NCBI GenBank assembly: GCA_025055455.1
Contig: JANWXD010000010.1
Coordinates: forward strand, 1 to 64,000
From: Bryobacteraceae bacterium
GTDB taxonomy: Bacteria; Acidobacteriota; Terriglobia; Bryobacterales; Bryobacteraceae
Length of the DNA: 64,000 bases
Direction of reading: 5' to 3'
The notes under the pieces are model-generated. The model was not told where the DNA came from and did not search any database. It worked only from the letters and a program-made list of their open reading frames with translations. The position numbers and the translations under genes were made by a program. Of the stretch, positions 8,834 through 16,667 are shown in pieces; positions within the stretch are counted from its first letter, which is position 1; each line of letters starts with the position of its first letter.

Positions 8834-10614
8834 AGCGCTGGCGCATCCTCCTGCTGGTCGTCGTGGCGGTCGCGGCGGGGGCTTTGCATCAAGCGCTTTC
8901 GCAGGGTATGGCCACGGCTTCCCGCACAGCCCGCCCGGCACGGCCCTTGCCGCCGGGCCTCCAGCCGCCGGAGGTGCGCTACGAAGACCTGGCCGAAGCT
9001 GCAGGACTGACCGCGGTGAATATCTCCGGCGCCGAGCGCAACAAGTCCTACATCGTCGAAACCACGGGCAATGGCGTCGCCATCCTCGACTACGACAACG
9101 ACGGGCTCCTGGACATCCTGCTGGTCAACGCCGACCGCTTCGAGAAGACAGGGCCGCGCCCATCTCATCACCTGTACCGGAATCTGGGCGGTTTGAAGTT
9201 CCAGGAGGTAACCGCGAAAGCCGGTCTGACCCACACCGGCTGGGCTCAGGGAGTTTGCGCGGGAGATATCGACAACGACGGCTGGGTGGACCTCTACATC
9301 ACGCACTGGGGCCAGGATGTGTTGTTTCGCAATCAAGGCAACGGCACGTTCCGGGACGAGACCGAGGCGCGGGGACTCAAGGCGCCGGCCCGGCGCTGGG
9401 GAACGGGCTGCTCATTTTTCGACTACGACCGCGACGGCGACCTGGACCTGTTCGTAGCACGCTACCTGGAATTCGATCCGGCGAAAACCCCCAAACCGGG
9501 CCAGAGCGCACATTGCCGCTGGAAGGGCTTCCCGGTCCTGTGCGGCCCCAGGGGGCTGCCGGGAGAGACCATGTCGCTGTACCGCAACGACGGCCGCGGC
9601 CACTTCACCGACGTTTCGCAGCCGGCCGGGGTCGCCGGGCCGAAACAGTACTACGGCTTCACAGCCCTGAGCGGGGACTTCGACAACGACGGCTGGCCGG
9701 ACATGTACGTGGCTTGCGACTCGACGCCGAGCCTGCTGTACCGCAACAAGCGCGACGGAACCTTCGAAGAGATCGGCCTGTACTCCGGCGCAGCATTGAG
9801 CGAAGACGGACAGGAGCAGGCTGGCATGGGCGCGGCGGCCGGGGACTTCGACCGCGACGGTGCGTTGGACATTTTCAAAACGAATTTTTCCAACGACACG
9901 CCGAACCTCTACCACAACGCCGGCGACGGCACATTCACCGAGGTGACCATGGCGGCGGGTCTGGCCGTCAACACCTTGTTTTTGGGCTGGGGCGCGGCGT
10001 TTGTGGATTTTGACCACGACGGCTGGAAGGACATCTTCGTCGCCAACGGGCACGTCTATCCGGAGGTAGACCAGTTGCCGGTGGGCGAGACCTACAGGCA
10101 GCAGCGGCTGCTGTACTGGAACCGCCGCGACGGGCAGTTCTATGACATCTCCCCGCACGCCGGTCCCGGCATCCTGACGCCGCACGCCTCTCGGGGCATC
10201 GCCATCGGGGATCTGGACAACGACGGTTCCGTGGAGATCGTCGTCGTCAACATGCACGAGCGGCCTTCGCTCTTGAAGAACTTCGGCACAAAAGGCAACT
10301 GGCTGCTGGTGCGGGCGCTGACGCGCACGGGGCGGGACGCCGTGGGAGCGCGGATCACCGTGGCCACCGAGGACGGCCGCCAGATCGACGAGGTCCGCAG
10401 CGGCGGCTATCACATCTCGCATGGCGATTTCCGCGTGCACTTCGGACTGGGCAAGGCCGAGGCCGCGACCGTGACGGTGCGCTGGCCGGAGGGAAAGACC
10501 GAGACGTTTGCAGCTGTGCCGGCCAATCGGCTGGTTGTGATTCAGGAAGGCAGGGGACTCGTCGAGCCCCGGGAAACGAACGGCCAGCACGAGAGGCGAA
10601 AGTCGCCGCGGTGA
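8830..10614 (+). CDS. second FG-GAP/ASPIC-UnbV protein
   Basis: Protein of 594 residues, a paralogue of the preceding gene with the same plan: an N-terminal hydrophobic signal (WRILLLVVVAVAAGALHQAL), FG-GAP repeats with loops such as DYDNDGLLD, DIDNDGWVD, DYDRDGDLD, DFDNDGWPD, DFDRDGALD, DFDHDGWKD and DLDNDGSVE, then an ASPIC/UnbV domain (VGARITV to VRWPEGKTETF). The C-terminal tail after VIQEG is polar. ATGA overlap with the upstream gene indicates co-expression. It converges with the radical SAM gene, 29 nt apart. Function is unknown; paired copies suggest a hetero-assembly, which is inference. Confidence 0.88.
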   Translation: MKRWRILLLVVVAVAAGALHQALSQGMATASRTARPARPLPPGLQPPEVRYEDLAEAAGLTAVNISGAERNKSYIVETTGNGVAILDYDNDGLLDILLVNADRFEKTGPRPSHHLYRNLGGLKFQEVTAKAGLTHTGWAQGVCAGDIDNDGWVDLYITHWGQDVLFRNQGNGTFRDETEARGLKAPARRWGTGCSFFDYDRDGDLDLFVARYLEFDPAKTPKPGQSAHCRWKGFPVLCGPRGLPGETMSLYRNDGRGHFTDVSQPAGVAGPKQYYGFTALSGDFDNDGWPDMYVACDSTPSLLYRNKRDGTFEEIGLYSGAALSEDGQEQAGMGAAAGDFDRDGALDIFKTNFSNDTPNLYHNAGDGTFTEVTMAAGLAVNTLFLGWGAAFVDFDHDGWKDIFVANGHVYPEVDQLPVGETYRQQRLLYWNRRDGQFYDISPHAGPGILTPHASRGIAIGDLDNDGSVEIVVVNMHERPSLLKNFGTKGNWLLVRALTRTGRDAVGARITVATEDGRQIDEVRSGGYHISHGDFRVHFGLGKAEAATVTVRWPEGKTETFAAVPANRLVVIQEGRGLVEPRETNGQHERRKSPR

Positions 10615-10643
10615 CGGCCATCCGCACGCGCGCCTAAGCACCG

Positions 10644-11858
10644 TCAGTACGGGCTAACAGCTTCCAGTTCTGGCGCCGGGGCGCGGCCGAGAATCTTTTC
10701 GACTTCGCGCTTCAACGGACCCACAGCGCGCGCATAGATCATCTTGTAGGCCGCACAAAAGTAATCGAGATCTTCGAACCGGCGGTGTGGCCCGTGGCGG
10801 AATTTCGGGCAGCCACCGTGGCAGATGGACTGATACTCGCACACCTGGCACTCCGGATGGGCGATCGTTTTCTTGGAAGCGAACTGATATCGTCGCTGGC
10901 GGCGCGCGATCTCCGGCCAGGAGTCCACCAGAATGTTGCCCAGCTTCCAGCCGCTCTCGACAAAGAAGTCGCACGGATAGACGTCCCCGTTGTATTCGAC
11001 CACCACGTAGCTATCGCAGGTCTCGTGCATGGTGCAGCTGCCGGGCTTGCGGCCCGCCAAGGCTTCGGCGATGTTGTCGAAGAACCGGATCCGCACCTTG
11101 CGCCGGTCGGGCCACCACACGTCGAAGGTTTCGCACAGGAAGCGGCCATACTGCTCGGGTGTGATGGTGAACGGCAGCGGGTTGCCGTCTCGGTCGAATT
11201 CGGCCAAGGGGATGTACTGGATGTATTGAATGCCGAGGCTGCGGAAAAAGCGGTAGAGCTCCCGGGGCTTTTCGACGTTGGCCTGGCTGAGAACGCAGAG
11301 CACATTGAACTCCACGCGGTTGCGCTGGAGCGTTTCGATCCCCCGGATGACCTGCCTCCAGGTGCCCCGGCCCGCCTTGTTGAACCGATAGGCGTCGTGC
11401 ACCTCTTCTGGGCCGTCAATCGAGATGCCCACCAGCCAGTTGTATTGCATAAACAGCGCGCACCAGGCATCGTCGAGCAGGATCCCGTTGGTTTGAATCG
11501 CGTTGCTCACGCTCTGGCCGTTGCGGCCGTAGTGCTGTTGAAACTCGACCAGCTTTTCGAAAAACGGCAAGCCGGCCAGCGTCGGTTCGCCGCCCTGGAA
11601 GGCGAAGATGCTGACCGGATACGAGTAGAACAGGTAGCCATCTACCAGCCGCTCCAGCGTTTCGAGCGTCATGCGCCGCCCCGGCAGCGACTTGTACGGG
11701 TCGGCCTCGCGGTCGAGGTAAAAGCAGTACACGCAATCCAGGTTGCAGACGGCCGAGACGGGCTTGATCAACAACGAGCTGATCCGGGGCGCTGCGCCCG
11801 GCTCTGTGCCCAGAATCGGGAAATGGGCTCCGTCGCCCATGCCGCCAGTGTAAGCCAT
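10644..11858 (-). CDS. anaerobic sulfatase-maturating-enzyme-type radical SAM/SPASM protein
   Basis: Protein of 404 residues. The radical SAM cluster is C-NLD-C-VY-C around residue 38-45, followed by FAFQGGEPTLAG, IQTNG and GISIDGPEEVHDAYR, which are hallmarks of anSME. The C-terminal SPASM half has the extra iron-sulfur Cys sets (CTMHETC, YPCDFFVE, CQVCEYQSICHGGCPK). Known members convert an active-site Cys or Ser of sulfatases to formylglycine in the cytoplasm. No sulfatase is encoded in the window, so the substrate must be elsewhere or the enzyme may modify another protein. The start is uncertain: ATG at 11858 or 11840; neither has a strong ribosome-binding site. Confidence 0.82.
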   Translation of the reverse strand: MAYTGGMGDGAHFPILGTEPGAAPRISSLLIKPVSAVCNLDCVYCFYLDREADPYKSLPGRRMTLETLERLVDGYLFYSYPVSIFAFQGGEPTLAGLPFFEKLVEFQQHYGRNGQSVSNAIQTNGILLDDAWCALFMQYNWLVGISIDGPEEVHDAYRFNKAGRGTWRQVIRGIETLQRNRVEFNVLCVLSQANVEKPRELYRFFRSLGIQYIQYIPLAEFDRDGNPLPFTITPEQYGRFLCETFDVWWPDRRKVRIRFFDNIAEALAGRKPGSCTMHETCDSYVVVEYNGDVYPCDFFVESGWKLGNILVDSWPEIARRQRRYQFASKKTIAHPECQVCEYQSICHGGCPKFRHGPHRRFEDLDYFCAAYKMIYARAVGPLKREVEKILGRAPAPELEAVSPY

Positions 11859-11943
11859 CCGGCTCGGGACGTGTCGGCGTGCGAGCTCACCCGCGCCGCT
11901 GACGTGGCGGTCCTTCGCTGGGAGGATCGGGCGGCGAACCGAA

Positions 11944-12270
11944 TCAGCGGGACGCGAGCAACTCGTCCGTGGTGAACAACCGGCCGCGGAGCACCACGGC
12001 GCGGATCGCGCGCAAGTTCCTCACGTCCGCCGTCGGATTTGCGCCGACGATGACGAAGTCTGCGGCGGCTCCGGAAGCGAGGCGTCCCGAGGGCAGGCCG
12101 AGGGCACGGCCGGCGGCGCCGGTCGCTGCCCGGAGGGCGTCTGCGGGCTTGAGCCCTGCTCGGACGAGCGCCTCCAGCTCGTGTAACAGTCCCGGGCCGC
12201 GGTAGACATCCGGGTTGCCGGCGTCGGAACCGGCCAGGATCGGCACGCCGGCCGCCGCGAGTCGAGTCAA
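11944..12270 (-). pseudogene. C-terminal remnant of an imidazolonepropionase-like amidohydrolase
   Basis: About 109 codons match the last quarter of metal-dependent amidohydrolases: AGVPILAGSDAGNPDVY carries the metal-ligand Asp (SDAG), and the end has the ALRAATGAAGRALGL and GRLASGAAADFVIVGANP pattern. The rest of the barrel, with the HxH metal site, is absent. A TGA stop sits directly upstream of the first family-like codon and I see no amidohydrolase-like sequence in 12271-12476 in any minus-strand frame. It is therefore most likely a 5'-truncated relic, with the break near 12271, rather than a working gene. Confidence 0.7.
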
Positions 12271-12476
12271 TCATGGGGCGGCTCCACTCGCGCGTCCGCG
12301 CCGGATAACTTCCCTACTTAGTCGCTTGCGATTCTATGCATCAAAAACAGCTTGAAAAGGTGTCGCCGCTCCGGAGGGCCTCAGCTTCCGAGAAGGAATT
12401 TCCGAGCCGTCCCGCGGGGCAATTCGGGCGCGCCTGAGCTGTCCTTCCGCAAAACCCGGCATGCTATCGTGTCAGC

Positions 12477-14000
12477 GTGCAAGGGGCCAATCCGTTCCAC
12501 GACGGCGTGCGCTTCGGACGTCGTGCGCCTCCGTGCACACTCGTCATCTTCGGAGCTACCGGGGATCTGACGCGGCGCAAACTGCTGCCCGCCCTCTACC
12601 GCTTGGCGGCCGACCGCCGACTCCCGCCAAGCTTTGCCGTGCTCGGCGTCGCCCGCCGCCCCCTGAGCGATGAGCAATTTCGCGACGCCGCCCGCGAGGC
12701 TGTTTCGAAGTTTTCCGAAAACGGGCCGCGGTCGCAAGAGATCTGGAGCGAATTCGCCCGGGTGCTGCACTATGTGGCGGGCGACGTCGGGGATCCGGCG
12801 GCCTTCGAACGTCTGGCGGCGCGTTTGGCCGAAATCGAGGCGGCGCGGCACACCGGGGGCAACGTGGTCTTTTACCTGGCGACGCAGCCGGCCCAGTACG
12901 AGACCGCCGTCGAAGGCATCGCGGCCGCACGCCTGCATCAGGGCGCGGGATTCCGCCGCCTAGTGGTCGAAAAACCGTTCGGATGGAATCTGGAAAGCGC
13001 GCGCCGTCTCGACGCCCGCCTCCGCCAAGTGTTCCCCGAGGAGGCCATCTATCGCATCGACCATTACCTGGGCAAGGAGACGGTCCAAAACATCCTGGCT
13101 TTTCGCTTCGCCAACGGAATCTTCGAACCGCTGTGGAACCGCCGCTACGTTGACCACGTGCAGATCACCGCAGCCGAGACGGTGGGCGTAGAGGGCCGGG
13201 GTGGGTACTACCAGCAGGCGGGCGCGCTCCGCGACATGGTGCAGAACCACCTGCTTCAGGTGATGGCCACGATCGCCATGGAACCGCCCCCGGCGTTCGA
13301 ACCGGACGCCGTGCGCGACGAGCGCGCCAAGCTCCTGCGCTCGATCCGCATCTGGAAGCCGGAGGAAGTGGAAGCCAATGCGGTGGCCGGTCAGTACGGA
13401 CCGGCGCGCATCGGCGGAGAAGATCTGCCTGGGTTCCGCCAGGAGCCGGGTGTGGATCCCGACTCTCGAACCGAGACCTACGCCGCGCTGACCCTGCTTG
13501 TGGACAATTGGCGCTGGGCGGGAGTCCCTTTCTATCTGCGCACAGGGAAGCGTCTGCCCAAGCGCGTCACCGACGTGGCAGTGCAATTCCACCACGCGCC
13601 CTTGGCGTTGTTCGGCGACGGGGGCTCGTGGGGAACCGCGCCCAGTCTGCTCATCCTGCGCATCCAGCCCGACGAGGGCATTTCTCTCCGGTTCTTGTCC
13701 AAGCAGCCGGGAGCGGGCATGAAGCTGCGGCCAGTCTCCATGGACTTTCACTACGGCTCGAGCTTCGGCGCGCAACTGCCGTCAGCCTACGAGACCTTGC
13801 TCCTCGATGCCCTGGCGGGTGACAACACGCTGTTTATCCGGCAAGACATGGTGGAAGCGAGCTGGGCGGTGGTCGAACCGATCCTTCAGGTGTGGGCGGA
13901 ACGCAAGTTCGAATTCCCCAATTACCCCGCCGGATCCTGGGGGCCAGCCGAAGCCGACCGCATGCTCGCACGCCGCGGACACGTCTGGAGGAGACCCTGA
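12477..14000 (+). CDS. zwf: glucose-6-phosphate 1-dehydrogenase
   Basis: Oxidises glucose 6-phosphate to 6-phosphogluconolactone and makes NADPH, the entry step of the oxidative pentose-phosphate (or Entner-Doudoroff) route. 507 residues, normal length. The coenzyme-binding [10 protein letters not shown] is at about 26-35 and the active-site motif RIDHYLGKE at about 193-201; [11 protein letters not shown] is also typical. The start is GTG at 12477; a TATCGT hexamer ends 6 nt before it and no Shine-Dalgarno is seen, so the mRNA may be leaderless. It heads an operon: its stop shares one base with the opcA start (TGATG). Confidence 0.96.
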   Translation: MQGANPFHDGVRFGRRAPPCTLVIFGATGDLTRRKLLPALYRLAADRRLPPSFAVLGVARRPLSDEQFRDAAREAVSKFSENGPRSQEIWSEFARVLHYVAGDVGDPAAFERLAARLAEIEAARHTGGNVVFYLATQPAQYETAVEGIAAARLHQGAGFRRLVVEKPFGWNLESARRLDARLRQVFPEEAIYRIDHYLGKETVQNILAFRFANGIFEPLWNRRYVDHVQITAAETVGVEGRGGYYQQAGALRDMVQNHLLQVMATIAMEPPPAFEPDAVRDERAKLLRSIRIWKPEEVEANAVAGQYGPARIGGEDLPGFRQEPGVDPDSRTETYAALTLLVDNWRWAGVPFYLRTGKRLPKRVTDVAVQFHHAPLALFGDGGSWGTAPSLLILRIQPDEGISLRFLSKQPGAGMKLRPVSMDFHYGSSFGAQLPSAYETLLLDALAGDNTLFIRQDMVEASWAVVEPILQVWAERKFEFPNYPAGSWGPAEADRMLARRGHVWRRP

Positions 14001-14992
14001 TGGCGGCGCGCCCGGAGCGACTGATGGCCGAATTGGAGACGCTGTGGGAGCAACTGGCTCGCCGCGGAGAAGAAGGCGTACTACGCGCGTGCGCGCTAAC
14101 GCTGGTCGCGGTCACCGACGCAGGAGAGGATGTGGGCAGGGCCGGCGCAACCCTGGCGGAGCTCACCGAGCGTCATCCAGCCCGCGCGATTCTGCTCCGG
14201 CTCAGCGAAGGCGGTGCGGAACCGGAGGCGCGCGTCTTTGCGCACTGCTGGCTGCCGCGAGCAAGCCGGCGGCAGATCTGCTCGGAGCAGATCGAGATCA
14301 CGGCGGGCCGCGAGCGCCTCCGAGAGATAATCCCCGTGCTGCTGGCGCTGGCCGCCCCGGACCTGCCGGTGGCGATGTGGTGGCGCAACCCCGAGGTTCT
14401 ACTCGCGCCGGAGCAGGAGGAGCTTGCTGCGCTGGCTTCGCACGTCATCAGCGATGCCGGCGGCACACGCGAGGCCGCCCGCTTCCTCGCTCGCATGGCG
14501 GCTTGGCTGCGGCCGGATCGTACCGTGGGAGACCTGGCGTGGGCGCGGCTGACGCGCTGGCGCGAGGCTCTGGCCCAGGCTTTCGAATGCGCCGCCGGCC
14601 CGACCCGGAGCTGGGAAATTTCTGCCGCAGTGGTCGTCAGCCCGGGCGGATCGAAAACGGTCGCCGCCTGCTACATGGCGGCGTGGCTGGCCATGAGTCT
14701 GGGTTGGGCGCCGGACGATCGGCGGTTGCGAATCGAACACAGCCGCACGCCCGGACCAGGATCGCTCGAGGCAGTGCGGCTGTCGGGGTCGAGTTTTTCC
14801 GTGTCGTTAGAGCGGAGGGGTCCCGAGCTCGTCGAAGTGCGGCTGAACGGCGAGTTCCACCACAGATTCTTTCCACGCCAGGGGGAGGCAGAGCTGCTCG
14901 CCGAAGAGCTAACCGCAGGGCCACGCGACGAGATCTACCGCCGCTGCTTGGTCGCGGCGGCCGCACTCGCCCGGCGGCTGGAACAGCGATGA
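14000..14992 (+). CDS. opcA: glucose-6-phosphate dehydrogenase assembly protein OpcA
   Basis: Protein of 330 residues that in cyanobacteria and actinobacteria activates or assembles G6PD. Family-like stretches include the RHPARAILL segment, the EQIEI segment near residue 95, and the DLPVAMWWRNP core around 118-128. It is placed exactly between zwf and pgl, with start overlapping the zwf stop and its own stop overlapping the pgl start (ATGA), which strongly supports the call. An in-frame upstream ATG at 13892 lies inside zwf and was rejected because the 14000 start fits the coupling and follows GGAGGAGACC. Confidence 0.85.
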   Translation: MAARPERLMAELETLWEQLARRGEEGVLRACALTLVAVTDAGEDVGRAGATLAELTERHPARAILLRLSEGGAEPEARVFAHCWLPRASRRQICSEQIEITAGRERLREIIPVLLALAAPDLPVAMWWRNPEVLLAPEQEELAALASHVISDAGGTREAARFLARMAAWLRPDRTVGDLAWARLTRWREALAQAFECAAGPTRSWEISAAVVVSPGGSKTVAACYMAAWLAMSLGWAPDDRRLRIEHSRTPGPGSLEAVRLSGSSFSVSLERRGPELVEVRLNGEFHHRFFPRQGEAELLAEELTAGPRDEIYRRCLVAAAALARRLEQR

Positions 14993-15714
14993 GCTTCCTC
15001 TGGCACGCGTATCCCTCGGCCCGCGCGGCGGGGGAGGCGTGCGCCGAGCACGTGGCCGGTCTCTTGCACCGCGCCGTGCTCGAACGCGACTGGGCGACGC
15101 TCGCCGTTTCCGGGGGCGCCACGGCGCGTCTGCTGTTCGAGCCGCTTGCCCGAGTGGCCTTGCCCTGGCCTCGCCTTCATCTGTTCTGGGTGGACGAACG
15201 CGCGGTTCCGCCTTCCGACCCGCAAAGCAATTCCCTGCTGGCGGAAGAAACCCTGGTTGCCCCGGCCCGCATTCCGAGGGGCAACGTGCATCGGATTCAC
15301 GGGGAGCTGGCGCCGGAGGCCGCAGCCCAGCGGTACGAAGAGGACATCCGCAACTTCTTCGGCCTGACTTCGGGCGAGCTGCCCCGCTTCGACGTTATTC
15401 ACTGCGGCCTCGGCGCTGACGGCCACATCGCCAGCCTATTTCCCGGAAGCCCATTGCTAGCTGACCGAACCGGCATCGTCGGCGTGGCCTGCGCGGCCCG
15501 CCTGGGCCAGAAGCGCGTCACCCTGCTGCCCGCTGTGCTGCGGAACGCCGCTCACGTGATTTTTCTCGTGACGGGGCCAGATAAAGCGGAGGCGGTGCGC
15601 GCGGCGATCGAAGAGGCAGAGAATCCCGACCGCTACCCGGCCCACCTCCTTCGGGGCCGGCAAGTCCGCTGGTTTCTCGACGAAGCGGCTGCGCGCTTGC
15701 TGAGGGCGCCATGA
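14989..15714 (+). CDS. pgl: 6-phosphogluconolactonase
   Basis: Hydrolyses 6-phosphogluconolactone to 6-phosphogluconate, the step after Zwf. 241 residues, the usual size of the SugarP-isomerase-fold Pgl. Recognisable motifs: LAVSGGATARLLFE near the N-terminus, WVDERAVPPSDPQSN, and GLGADGHIASLFPGSP with the catalytic His. The start ATG overlaps the opcA stop, and the stop overlaps the next gene's start (ATGA). No 6-phosphogluconate dehydrogenase or Edd/Eda gene is in the window. Confidence 0.95.
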   Translation: MSFLWHAYPSARAAGEACAEHVAGLLHRAVLERDWATLAVSGGATARLLFEPLARVALPWPRLHLFWVDERAVPPSDPQSNSLLAEETLVAPARIPRGNVHRIHGELAPEAAAQRYEEDIRNFFGLTSGELPRFDVIHCGLGADGHIASLFPGSPLLADRTGIVGVACAARLGQKRVTLLPAVLRNAAHVIFLVTGPDKAEAVRAAIEEAENPDRYPAHLLRGRQVRWFLDEAAARLLRAP

Positions 15715-16667
15715 GTCTGACGCGGCGGACGGTTCTCGGACTCGCGGGCCTGCTCGTCGCCGGGCGGGCGCATTGGACGCGGATCCTCCTCGGCGGCGAC
15801 GTGATGCTGGCGCGCTACATCGGCCGGCAGGCCCGTCTGCGCCGCGATCCGGCCTGGCCGTTTCGCGCCATCGCCACGATGCTCGAAGCGGCCGACATTG
15901 CCTTCGTTAATCTCGAGTCGCCGTTTACGGATCGCGCCCCTCCCACAGAAAGCGGCATGCTGTTTCGCGCCGCGCCGGAGATGATCGCCGGCCTGCGGCT
16001 GGCGGGCGTGGATGTCGTTTCGACCGCAAACAACCACGCGCGCGATGCCGGCGAGTACGGGATCGAGTTCACACTGAAATGGCTGGCGCGCCACGGAATC
16101 TATGCCGCTGGCACGGGTTTGACCGAGCAGGCCGCCCGCGAGGGCGCCGTGCTGGTGCGCAACGGCCTGCGCTTCGGGTTTCTGGCCTACACCTACGACC
16201 AGTTGAACGGCAACCGCACGCTGCCGGATCCCCGCGTCAACGGAATGGACATCGCCCGAATGCAGGAGGACGTGGCCGCCATGAGCCGGCGCGCCGACGT
16301 GACCCTCGTCTCCATGCACGCCGGCGAAGAATATCGGAGTCGCCCGAACCGGCAACAGGTGGCATTCGCCCGCGCCGCCGTGGACGCCGGCGCGTCGGTC
16401 GTCGTGGGGCACCACCCGCACGTGATCCAACCGACGGAACGGTATCGGGGCGCCGTCATTTTCTACTCGCTCGGAAATCTCGTCTTCGATCAGTTTCACC
16501 GCCGGGACACGCAGGAAGGTCTGCTCGCTGAAGTGGCGTTCGAGGGCACAGCGATCTGTGAAGTCAAACTCCACCGCGTCGCGATGGTCTCGGGCGCTCC
16601 TCATTTGGCGTCGCGCCAGTTGGGACCGATGCCGGTCTCGACGACCAGCGGCACCTCCAGCCGGTAG
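15711..16667 (+). CDS. CapA-like metallophosphatase (poly-gamma-glutamate capsule/PgsA family)
   Basis: Protein of 318 residues with an N-terminal RR motif and hydrophobic stretch (SLTRRTVLGLAGLLVAG), probably a Tat or Sec signal. The CapA metallophosphatase-like domain shows LLGGDVML, FVNLESPF, TANNHARDAG, VSMHAGEEY, GHHPHVIQP and YSLGNLVFD. In other bacteria CapA/PgsA takes part in poly-gamma-glutamate or capsule synthesis; many orphans have unknown substrates. ATGA-coupled to pgl, the last gene of that operon. Its last 22 codons lie over the 3' end of the convergent polA gene (67-bp overlap); the family-like part ends before them. Confidence 0.82.
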   Translation: MSLTRRTVLGLAGLLVAGRAHWTRILLGGDVMLARYIGRQARLRRDPAWPFRAIATMLEAADIAFVNLESPFTDRAPPTESGMLFRAAPEMIAGLRLAGVDVVSTANNHARDAGEYGIEFTLKWLARHGIYAAGTGLTEQAAREGAVLVRNGLRFGFLAYTYDQLNGNRTLPDPRVNGMDIARMQEDVAAMSRRADVTLVSMHAGEEYRSRPNRQQVAFARAAVDAGASVVVGHHPHVIQPTERYRGAVIFYSLGNLVFDQFHRRDTQEGLLAEVAFEGTAICEVKLHRVAMVSGAPHLASRQLGPMPVSTTSGTSSR

